NCBI GenBank assembly: GCA_964596015.1
Contig: CAZQSB010000050.1
Location: forward strand, 1-15,387
DNA from: WJMD01 sp964596015
Lineage (GTDB): Bacteria > Joyebacterota > Joyebacteria > Joyebacterales > Joyebacteraceae
Direction of reading: 5' to 3'
Length of the DNA: 15,387 nucleotides
Shown: in pieces, positions 6,458 through 13,102 of the stretch
Layout of the letters: the number at the start of each line of letters is the position of its first letter
Position numbering within the stretch: the first letter of the stretch is position 1
Position numbers and translations under genes: made by a program
The notes under the pieces: model-generated
Database searches by the model: none
What the model saw: only the letters and a program-made list of their open reading frames with translations
What the model was told of the DNA's origin: nothing

Positions 6458-9400
6458 TCAGTTCTCATCACCGGGAACCAGACCAAAACGACCGATTTTC
6501 TTCAGGAGGCCCTGTCTGCTCAGTCCGAGCTTCTTTGCGCTCTGAGACTTGTTCCAGTTCATTTCTGCAAGGACCTGGAGTATCACACGACGCTCCATAT
6601 CTTCAACAAGATCCTTGAGCGTTGCGCCAATACCAGGCTTGATGGGCTTGATCGCGACCTCAACCTCTCTTAGGCGGTCGGAGAGTAAGCTAGCTGAAAC
6701 CGGCCTCCCAGAAGCCCCCAACACAATAGCTCTCTCTATCTCATTCTCGAGTTCTCTCACATTGCCCGGCCAATCGTAGTTCACGAGCAGGTCCATTGCA
6801 CCTTGAGTGAACCCTTCGATTGCCTTCTCTTGTTCGGCAGAGAATGAGTCAAGGAAACGCTGCGCAAGAAGAGGAATGTCATCACGCCTGTCTCGCAGAG
6901 GCGGCAACTCGAGTCTCACTACATTCAGGCGATAGAAGAGATCTCTGCGAAAGCGCCCCTCTCTCACCTCCTGCTCAAGAGACCTGTTCGTAGCTGCGAC
7001 AATCCGCACATCTACTTTCACTGGGCTGGTGCCTCCCACATGACGAATCTCACCGTCTTGCAAGACGCGAAGGAGTTTCACTTGCAACATCGCGGGCATG
7101 TCAGCGATCTCATCGAGGAAGAAAGTGCCCCCGTCTGCGACCTCGAAGAGTCCCTTCTTGTCTCTGTGGGCCCCGGTGAATGCCCCGCGAAGATGGCCGA
7201 ACAACTCGCTCTCGAGCAACTGCTCAGGCAGAGCCGCGCAGTTCTGAGCAACGAACCGTCTATCCCTCCGAGTGCCTTGCTGATGTATCGCTCTGGCGAC
7301 AAGCTCCTTCCCAGTTCCGCTCTCACCCTCGATGAGTACAGTCACGTCTGACGCGGCGACTTTCTGCACTTCTGAGAACAACCTCTGCATTGGGAGACTC
7401 TGCCCGATCATCTCCCCGAAGGAGTGACGAGAGTCCACCTCCCAGCGGAGCGACTCTATCTCATGCTTCATTCTCTCCCTGAGAAGCAGATTCTCCAGTG
7501 CGACCGCGGTCTGACTGGACAGCGATGCAAGAAGCTCCTCTTCCCTGCTCGTGAACCCCGCTCCAGCCTGACGCCGGTCAACGTAGATGACGCCAAGAAG
7601 CCCCTCCGCGGCCTTCATTGGGCAGACCAGCAATGAGTCAATGCCGGCTACTCCTGCGACATCGCGTGCCCCAATCGGTAGCTCGGACGTCTGCAGACTG
7701 AGCAGCCTCCCCACAGAGCGAGCCTCGGGAAGCAGGCTGCGCACTATCGACTCCTCAGGAGCCGGTACATCACAACCGGCAGGCCTTGAGAAACCAGCCA
7801 GAGTCTCGTCTCCAACGAAGAGCAGCACTCCGCAACAATCCGCGCCAATGGCACCTGAGATCATCTGCGGTAGATTGCGGCGGAGTTCGTCCCTATCCCG
7901 ATAGTCGGCGAGTTCGCGCGCGATCGTGGCGAATGCTGCCAGTTTGTCCGTTCCTGTTGGAAGTACTGATGGCTCGAGCGGCCGATTGGATCGCATGGCT
8001 CTTAGATCAGATGTGACTTCTGCGAGATCTCTGGCTGCCCCCAGCTGTGCTAGTACATCCCGCGCACGTACCAGAAGATCGACCGCAAGGTCAGGGTTCC
8101 CAAGCCTCCCATCATTGACGATTCCAGCCATGAGCTGCAGCCCTTTAGCAAACTCATATCGGGCGGAGAGACTGTCGAATTCAGAGATGGAACGCTGCGC
8201 AGCCGCCTGTGCTGCCTTCCACTCGGAGAGCTTGTGTAAGAGCTTTGACTTGACAAGCAGCACAGATGCGGACTCGAGTCGGTTGCCCACTTCCTCTGCG
8301 CAGGTCTCCGCGCGCGCAATCTGTGACCGAGCCTCTTCCAGTGCATCTAGTTCAAGAAGGACTTCGGCTCTCCTTCTCCTGAGTTCAGGCAGATCGTCGC
8401 GCAACTCGTTGCTGAGCATCAGTTCCTCTGCGCGGTCGAGGAACGACAGAGCAGACTGAGGATTCCCTCGCCGCCATTCGAGTTCCCCTGAGTTGCTGAA
8501 GACGTGGCTCAACAGCCACTTGTCAGTAGCCGCAGAAGCCCATCGAATGGCTTGCCTGAAACACATTCCGGCGTGTTCTAGTGAACCCCGCCTCATGAGA
8601 AGGAGCCCCAGATTACTCCTTGCAAGAGCTATCGCATAGGCGCTGCCGAGTTCCTCCCCGACTTGAAGCGCCTCTGTCCAGTCCGCGTGTGCCTCAAACC
8701 AGTTTCCAAGGTTGTAGTTCGCTACACCGATGTTTGCAGCAGCAGACTGGCGCAGGACGTCGTCCTCGATCTTCTCAGCAGCTTCCTTGGCTCGCCGATA
8801 CCAGAGCTTCGCGTCTTCCCACTGGCAGACGGCGACCAAGCCGTTGCCCTTGACGTTGCATGCCTTAGCAATCAACGCGATGTCCCCTTGCTGCTCAGCT
8901 ATGCATAGCGCCGAGTCAGCGAGGGTCTGGATTCGGTTCAGATCGCCAGTCATCTGACACACGGAGGCCAGACCAAGGTCAGCAACGGCAATCCAGTAGC
9001 TTGCGCTGCACTTGACTGCCTCATACCGGAGCCTCTCGAAGGCCGCTCGCGAACCTCTCGAGTCACCACAACGTCCCAGAGCTCTTCCCAGTTGCCAGCA
9101 GAAGTGCATGTGAACACTGTCAGGCAGCGGCTCTTGGGACGGCTGTCTGCAAAGCACTTCACTTGAGACCTCAGCAACACCATTGGCATCGCCCAGCGCC
9201 CACAGTGTATCAACTAGATCCAACAACAGCTCACTACTCACCTCATGGTCGCCCGGATGCATGACACACTCGCGCGCCAGCGAAGCGAATCTCCTGCCCT
9301 CCTCACTCCAACCTATCTCCTGGAAATCGTGAGCTGTTTCAAGGCACCTGGAGATTGATGCCTCTGCTCTGGAAGCCCCGTGTGTATGCCATGACAGTCG

Positions 9401-10303
9401 AGCTCGATCCCAGATTGTCTGCGGAAGCCTCTCACCGAGTAGGTCAGCTAGCCGCGAATGCCCTTCTCGAAGATCGCTGTCGGTCAACCCTGCTGCAAGT
9501 GCACTGATCTCGTTGGTCGGCAGGTCCAGAGGGGATCGAAGCGCATTGGAGGAGGTGTCCACAGCCATGCTCTCAGTCAGAACTCCGACAGCCTGCTGTG
9601 ACAGACAGCTCAATAACACGTCAGCCGGAATGCCGGCTCCCAAGAAAAGGACTGCACGTTCGGATGGCGCTATGAGGTTGCACACGCGAGTTGCGCCTGG
9701 GGAGACATCAACCCTGTGTTGCGCAGTTAGCGGCGCTACCTGTCGGGCCTCCTGGAGTTCCAGAATCTCCCAGAAGAAGTTCCCTCCTCTCCCTATTCCC
9801 ACCATCACGGGCTCTGCTACGAGCATTTGCCATGAACGAATGAGAGATGCAGGGAAAGAACGTGCGATAGCCGCCACAAGGAGCCTGTACCCCAGCTCGC
9901 TTGTCGACCGCATGAGAGCACTAATTCGTTCAGTCTCGGTGTGACTCAAGAGTTCGACGCCGTCGAGAACCAGGACCAGCGGCTCTTCTCCCAAGCGAGA
10001 TTGGGGAGACAGTCTTGTCGATGCACCACAGTAACCGTCTGATGCAGCTCGTTGCAGTCTGAGCAGACCTTCGCAGAGATGAACGGGATAGCCCGGTGGT
10101 GCCATCAATGTGGCGCAGGTCACTGGAACTCCCAGCGATTCAGCTGCCGCCTCGACCTCATCGACCAACGTGTACCTACTTCCACTCTCGTGATCGACTA
10201 TGAGCAGGCCAGCACTCCCTGCCACCCGGAGTCGCGAGACGACTGAAGTGAGAGCACCAGCGACGACTGCTTCGACTGCTTCTTCTGAGTTGCTGATGGT
10301 CAT
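6458..10303 (-). CDS. Large sigma-54-dependent activator: degenerate NTPase + TPR + GAF + AAA+ + Fis-type HTH
   Basis: This is a 1281-residue regulator. Residues about 28-290 resemble a STAND/AAA-type NTPase module whose P-loop is degenerate (DHESGSRYT at 37-45, no Lys) although a Walker-B-like strand LVLVLD (109-114) remains. About 310-770 are TPR-like helical pairs (for example NIGVANYNLGNWFEA and SNLGLLLMRRGSLEHA). About 780-938 form a GAF-type sensor. The AAA+ domain follows: GESGTGKE (993-1000), sigma-54-contacting GAFTGA (1040-1045), LDE Walker B (1063-1065), and AATNRSLE. A Fis-like HTH (about 1249-1272, NWNKSQSAKKLGLSRQG) ends it. The motor is therefore intact. I chose ATG 10303 because AGGGAG lies 6 nt upstream; a GTG at 10369 has no RBS. 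Base composition is lower in GC than in the flanking genes. Signal and target promoters are unknown. Confidence 0.93.
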   Translation of the reverse strand: MTISNSEEAVEAVVAGALTSVVSRLRVAGSAGLLIVDHESGSRYTLVDEVEAAAESLGVPVTCATLMAPPGYPVHLCEGLLRLQRAASDGYCGASTRLSPQSRLGEEPLVLVLDGVELLSHTETERISALMRSTSELGYRLLVAAIARSFPASLIRSWQMLVAEPVMVGIGRGGNFFWEILELQEARQVAPLTAQHRVDVSPGATRVCNLIAPSERAVLFLGAGIPADVLLSCLSQQAVGVLTESMAVDTSSNALRSPLDLPTNEISALAAGLTDSDLREGHSRLADLLGERLPQTIWDRARLSWHTHGASRAEASISRCLETAHDFQEIGWSEEGRRFASLARECVMHPGDHEVSSELLLDLVDTLWALGDANGVAEVSSEVLCRQPSQEPLPDSVHMHFCWQLGRALGRCGDSRGSRAAFERLRYEAVKCSASYWIAVADLGLASVCQMTGDLNRIQTLADSALCIAEQQGDIALIAKACNVKGNGLVAVCQWEDAKLWYRRAKEAAEKIEDDVLRQSAAANIGVANYNLGNWFEAHADWTEALQVGEELGSAYAIALARSNLGLLLMRRGSLEHAGMCFRQAIRWASAATDKWLLSHVFSNSGELEWRRGNPQSALSFLDRAEELMLSNELRDDLPELRRRRAEVLLELDALEEARSQIARAETCAEEVGNRLESASVLLVKSKLLHKLSEWKAAQAAAQRSISEFDSLSARYEFAKGLQLMAGIVNDGRLGNPDLAVDLLVRARDVLAQLGAARDLAEVTSDLRAMRSNRPLEPSVLPTGTDKLAAFATIARELADYRDRDELRRNLPQMISGAIGADCCGVLLFVGDETLAGFSRPAGCDVPAPEESIVRSLLPEARSVGRLLSLQTSELPIGARDVAGVAGIDSLLVCPMKAAEGLLGVIYVDRRQAGAGFTSREEELLASLSSQTAVALENLLLRERMKHEIESLRWEVDSRHSFGEMIGQSLPMQRLFSEVQKVAASDVTVLIEGESGTGKELVARAIHQQGTRRDRRFVAQNCAALPEQLLESELFGHLRGAFTGAHRDKKGLFEVADGGTFFLDEIADMPAMLQVKLLRVLQDGEIRHVGGTSPVKVDVRIVAATNRSLEQEVREGRFRRDLFYRLNVVRLELPPLRDRRDDIPLLAQRFLDSFSAEQEKAIEGFTQGAMDLLVNYDWPGNVRELENEIERAIVLGASGRPVSASLLSDRLREVEVAIKPIKPGIGATLKDLVEDMERRVILQVLAEMNWNKSQSAKKLGLSRQGLLKKIGRFGLVPGDEN

Positions 10304-10309
10304 GCCATG

Positions 10310-10315
10310 CTCCCT
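10310..10315 (-). promoter_or_regulatory. Ribosome binding site fixing the activator start
   Basis: AGGGAG, 6 nt before ATG 10303, favours this start over the in-frame GTG at 10369, which has no purine-rich stretch ahead of it. Confidence 0.55.
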
Positions 10316-10506
10316 GGCTGTACGGAATGGCTCCAGAGCAGTGGGCCTACTAGAGTAAGGGGAATCCACAACTTACTGTGTGAGAGTATCAGGCGTAGCG
10401 TGCGTCATTGCTAGAGCCTGGAGGTGCTTAGAAGATGGTCAACAGAGGACCGCCCTAGCAGAGGCACTTGACTACATCTTGCTCTGGGGCTGGATGCAGG
10501 GACACA

Positions 10507-10522
10507 TGGCGCATCAGTGCCA
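10507..10522. repeat. Imperfect inverted repeat
   Basis: TGGCGC-ATCA-GTGCCA: 6-bp arms with one mismatch around a 4-nt centre. It lies 2 nt from a longer inverted repeat in the leader of the activator gene. A dimeric regulator could bind it (inference). Confidence 0.45.
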
Positions 10523-10524
10523 AA

Positions 10525-10549
10525 TCAGAGTGAGTTCATTGCACTCTGA
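10525..10549. repeat. Perfect 8-bp inverted repeat in the activator leader
   Basis: Arms TCAGAGTG and CACTCTGA are separated by 9 nt, giving 17 nt between arm centres. It could be an operator in the leader of the activator gene. It might also form a weak hairpin about 80 nt after the HD-GYP stop; there is no long T tract on the minus strand (only TTT), so a strong terminator is unlikely. Confidence 0.6.
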
Positions 10550-10630
10550 AGAACGAGTCTAACGACACATCTATGCTCTGGGCATTATTGAAGAGAAGCG
10601 CATGGACGACTCTGAGAGAGCTCCACCACT

Positions 10631-11908
10631 TCAGTCAACTTCCACTCGACCTTCCCTGACGAGTCTAAGGAAGACATCTGCGACGCGAGGGTCGAACTCA
10701 GTTCCGCTTCCATCTTCTATCTCGCGGATGGCTCGCTCCACACCAAGTGAGTCACGATAGGGTCGGTTGGAGAGCATGGCATCGAACGCATCCGCTACTT
10801 TGATTATGCGGGCTTCAAGGGGGATGGAGTCTCCTGAGAGACCATCTGGATAGCCAGAACCATCGTAGCGCTCGTGGTGGTGCAGCACAACGTCTCGGGC
10901 GCCCTTGAGAAACTGAAGGTCAGACACAATCTTCGCCCCAGTCTCGGGATGCGTGCGCATGATCCTCCACTCTTCCTCGGAGAGGGCTCCGGGCTTCAGC
11001 AGAACGTCGTGCTGGAGCGCGATCTTGCCCATGTCATGAAGAAGCCCCGCATACTCAATTGTCTGAACGCGACGCTCGGACAATCCCATCTCCCTGGCAA
11101 TCGCTACTGCGTATGCGGTGACTCGCTCCGAATGGCCCTTTGTGTAGGGATCACTCGCGTCTATCGCAGAGGTTAGTGCCCGGACTGTATCTATGTGAAT
11201 CTGACGCATCTCGGTGTAGAGCTTGAAGGAGTAGCGTGCGAGCAGTAGGGGAATCAAGAACAGAGCTACGCCAGGGATCCCAATGTGAAGGTAGATCACA
11301 ACAACAATCGCACCCAGCGGCACAAAACCAACGAGATGCGTTACAGTGGTCCACAAGTAAGTTCTCTGCCAGACACGCCACGGATTCGTGCTCTGCATGA
11401 GAGCGACTATGAAGCTGACACCAAACGTGTCCAGCAAGAAGTATGTGATTCCGCACGCTGCAAGTGGGAGAACCAGTTCACTGATGTCCGGTGTGGGCCT
11501 GCCTCCCACAAGATCGAACACATACCCAGCCCCGAGAATCGTGATGATGAAGAGGCAGACGTTGAACAACACCTTATGGGGTTCGCGACGAGAGACCAGT
11601 GTGGCCGTGACGATGCTGCTCACAGTCGCTATCATCGCCGCAACCACGGGTCCGAACACCACGATCGCGGCGTAATCCAGAGCCGAGGCGACGGTGATAT
11701 AAGCGCTGGAGCCTGGGAGCATTATGGGACTCAGCTCAGCCACAACGGCGAAGGCTAGCCACCAGATGAGGGGGGTCCAGGAATCGATGTCTGCTGTAGG
11801 GAAGGTCCTTACTGCAAGGAAGATCCCGAGAGCCACGACTGCGAAATAGTAGAGGCGAAACGGGAGGCTCGTCCCCTCAAAGGGGCCGCTGTTTCTGGGG
11901 GCGGTCAA
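10631..11908 (-). CDS. Membrane-anchored HD-GYP phosphodiesterase
   Basis: HD-GYP proteins hydrolyse cyclic di-GMP or related dinucleotides; this one has 425 residues. The first 230 residues hold about seven or eight hydrophobic helices, probably a membrane sensor domain. The catalytic domain runs from about 240. HSERV (259-263), the HD pair in LLHDMGK (His291/Asp292, Lys295), His320 in THPETG, HHHER (343-347), GYP (352-354) and Asp373 in KVADAFDAM are all present. The phosphodiesterase therefore looks catalytically competent. The first codon is TTG, chosen because GAGGTG (11916-11921) lies 7 nt upstream and no other start precedes the first helix. The gene shares the lower GC of the sigma-54 activator downstream, and the two may form one signalling module. 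Two 13-bp direct repeats lie 75-117 nt upstream of the start. Confidence 0.93.
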   Translation of the reverse strand: MTAPRNSGPFEGTSLPFRLYYFAVVALGIFLAVRTFPTADIDSWTPLIWWLAFAVVAELSPIMLPGSSAYITVASALDYAAIVVFGPVVAAMIATVSSIVTATLVSRREPHKVLFNVCLFIITILGAGYVFDLVGGRPTPDISELVLPLAACGITYFLLDTFGVSFIVALMQSTNPWRVWQRTYLWTTVTHLVGFVPLGAIVVVIYLHIGIPGVALFLIPLLLARYSFKLYTEMRQIHIDTVRALTSAIDASDPYTKGHSERVTAYAVAIAREMGLSERRVQTIEYAGLLHDMGKIALQHDVLLKPGALSEEEWRIMRTHPETGAKIVSDLQFLKGARDVVLHHHERYDGSGYPDGLSGDSIPLEARIIKVADAFDAMLSNRPYRDSLGVERAIREIEDGSGTEFDPRVADVFLRLVREGRVEVD

Positions 11909-11915
11909 GGCAGAA

Positions 11916-11921
11916 CACCTC
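11916..11921 (-). promoter_or_regulatory. Ribosome binding site supporting the TTG start of the HD-GYP gene
   Basis: GAGGTG is separated by 7 nt from TTG 11906-11908. No ATG or GTG start lies close enough to keep the first membrane helix. Confidence 0.5.
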
Positions 11922-11982
11922 GAAGAGAACGGGCCGACACCTAGCGCTATCAGACTGACTACGCCCAGCCAGACCTGCCTGA

Positions 11983-12025
11983 AAGCAGAATCTCAATGAA
12001 CCTCATGATGAGAAGCAAAATCTCA
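11983..12025. repeat. Two direct repeats flanking a palindrome, upstream of the HD-GYP gene
   Basis: AAGCAGAATCTCA (11983-11995) and AAGCAAAATCTCA (12013-12025) differ at one base and start exactly 30 bp apart, close to three helical turns. A perfect palindrome CTCAT-G-ATGAG (12002-12012) lies between them. Position and phasing suggest a regulator binding array for the HD-GYP promoter (inference). Confidence 0.55.
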
Positions 12026-12122
12026 CCTCCCTCACGCTTCACCTGCCCCTGGTCGTTCCTACGGCCGCTGACTCTCGGTCCTTACCCGGCCAAGGGCAAA
12101 AGGGGTATCAGCGCTTCGCTAT

Positions 12123-12151
12123 GAGGTGCGGTTCGATTCCGCTCCGCTCAA
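12123..12151 (+). other. tRNA T-arm-like fragment at the composition boundary
   Basis: GCGG-TTCGATT-CCGC (12128-12142) has the stem and seven-base loop typical of a tRNA T-arm, with outer TGAG/CTCA bases that can also pair. No matching acceptor, D-arm or anticodon arm is present upstream, so it is not a complete tRNA. It may be a remnant of a tRNA 3' end or chance. It lies just where GC content rises again. Confidence 0.25.
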
Positions 12152-12159
12152 CATCTCCT

Positions 12160-12948
12160 TCACTCGTTGGACGTAGTGTCGTCCGGTGCCGGCCCGATAA
12201 CGTATTCGACTGGTTCCTTGCGCCTCAGGCGTCTCAGGAACCGGTTCACGGCATCGAGCGTCGCGAGGGCCGCGGCGCGCGGCACGTCCCCGTTCGCGGG
12301 ACACGCGCCGACCAGCATCCTCTCCTGCCTCGCGGACAGGTGACAGATGCTCGCGACGATAACAGGTCGCCCTCCCACCGAGCACTGCTCGATCGCCTCG
12401 ATAGCGAGGACGCACTCGTCTTCAAAGAACTGGCCGACCGCCTCGAGCGTCGCCATGGCGATGAGGCGCATGACCGACTCCTTCGAGTCGGCGCCCACCG
12501 CGCTCGCCACCGAGTCGAGCTCGCCGACTCGAAGCTCGACGCGCGCCTCGGCGCGCATCTTGGTCTGCGCCACCGACACGCCGATGAACTCGATGCGGTA
12601 GTCCTCGGGGTCGAGGTAGCCGCCCTTGAGCGACGGCGCCTTCCATTCCCTCGCGGGCTCCTTCTCCGGAGCCTCCTCCCCGACCTCCTTCTGCTCCTGG
12701 AACTCCTCATCCACCTGCGCGACGCTGATCTTCCGGTGGTCGATGGGGATGCCCAGCTTCGCCACGAGCATCGACTCGACGTCCCGCGCGATCTGCTTGG
12801 GGCTCCTCCCCGGCGCCGCGACGATGTGGGCCTCCAGGATGGAGCCCGCATCATCGGGCACGATGCTCGCGGACCTCACGTCCCTCAGTCCGCGGACGCA
12901 CCGTTCGACCTCGTCGACAGGATGGACCTTGTCGCGTCCCTTGAGCAG
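12160..12948 (-). CDS. Conserved protein of unknown function, probable CTG (or ATC) start
   Basis: The function is unknown; the protein has 262 residues if CTG 12948 is used. Residues about 10-77 look like a small alpha/beta domain (VDEVERCVRGLRDV, then ILEAHIVAAPGRSPKQIARDVESML and IDHRKISVAQV). A charged Glu/Lys linker follows (about 78-110). The C-terminal part (about 116-240) holds two similar alpha/beta repeats, ending AMATLEAVGQFF and ALATLDAVNRFL. The first orthodox in-frame start, GTG 12879, would cut the N-terminal domain in half and has a Shine-Dalgarno only 2 nt away. GGAGGTG (12956-12962) sits ideally in front of CTG 12948 or ATC 12951, and the frame is closed upstream by a TGA. 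It follows argS on the same strand. A cytosolic location is likely because no signal peptide or membrane segment is visible. Confidence 0.72.
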   Translation of the reverse strand: MLKGRDKVHPVDEVERCVRGLRDVRSASIVPDDAGSILEAHIVAAPGRSPKQIARDVESMLVAKLGIPIDHRKISVAQVDEEFQEQKEVGEEAPEKEPAREWKAPSLKGGYLDPEDYRIEFIGVSVAQTKMRAEARVELRVGELDSVASAVGADSKESVMRLIAMATLEAVGQFFEDECVLAIEAIEQCSVGGRPVIVASICHLSARQERMLVGACPANGDVPRAAALATLDAVNRFLRRLRRKEPVEYVIGPAPDDTTSNE

Positions 12949-12955
12949 GATGTGG

Positions 12956-12962
12956 CACCTCC
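12956..12962 (-). promoter_or_regulatory. Near-consensus Shine-Dalgarno before a non-AUG start
   Basis: GGAGGTG is followed 7 nt later by CTG (12948), or 4 nt later by ATC (12951), both in frame with the conserved coding region. No ATG, GTG or TTG lies between the upstream in-frame stop and this point. Confidence 0.5.
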
Positions 12963-13015
12963 GGTGTCGGGGTCGCGAAGGATGCGACCCGTGGGACGCC
13001 TGGCAACATCAGTTT

Positions 13016-13048
13016 AGCATACTTCGTCCGGCTCGGCCACCGTGTCAA
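13016..13048 (-). promoter_or_regulatory. Possible promoter for the gene at 12160-12948
   Basis: TTGACA (13043-13048) and TATGCT (13016-13021) lie on the minus strand in the argS-downstream spacer. Each hexamer is good, but the 21-nt gap is too long for an ordinary sigma-70 promoter, so this is weak evidence. Confidence 0.3.
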
Positions 13049-13102
13049 GACAAAACGGTGACCATGCGCTCACTTACGGGGTCGTGGCGGCGCGGCTTGC
13101 GC

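Larger units (their letters stand above)
10304..10630. other. Spacer between the HD-GYP gene and the sigma-54 activator gene
   Basis: This 327-nt stretch has no credible gene. It follows the HD-GYP stop and leads to the activator start, both on the minus strand. It contains two adjacent inverted repeats at 10507-10549 (listed separately). I found no convincing sigma-70 promoter. One GG-rich element on the minus strand (TTGGCAC, near 10516-10523) resembles a sigma-54 -24 box, but the matching -12 GC is missing. Confidence 0.6.

Noticed and set aside
10507..10525. Sigma-54 promoter on the minus strand (TTGGCAC element)
   Set aside because: The required GC dinucleotide 10 nt after GG is CC, so the -12 element fails; the sequence is better explained as an inverted repeat.
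10380..10562. 60-codon plus-strand open frame in the spacer ahead of the activator
   Set aside because: GTG start without an RBS, no recognisable features, and it covers the inverted repeats.
12079..12151. Complete tRNA gene
   Set aside because: Only the T-arm is recognisable; no 5' acceptor strand complementary to CCGCTCA and no D or anticodon arm.
13041..13065. Terminator downstream of argS (CACCG...CGGTG)
   Set aside because: Only a 5-bp stem with a 13-nt loop and no U tract.
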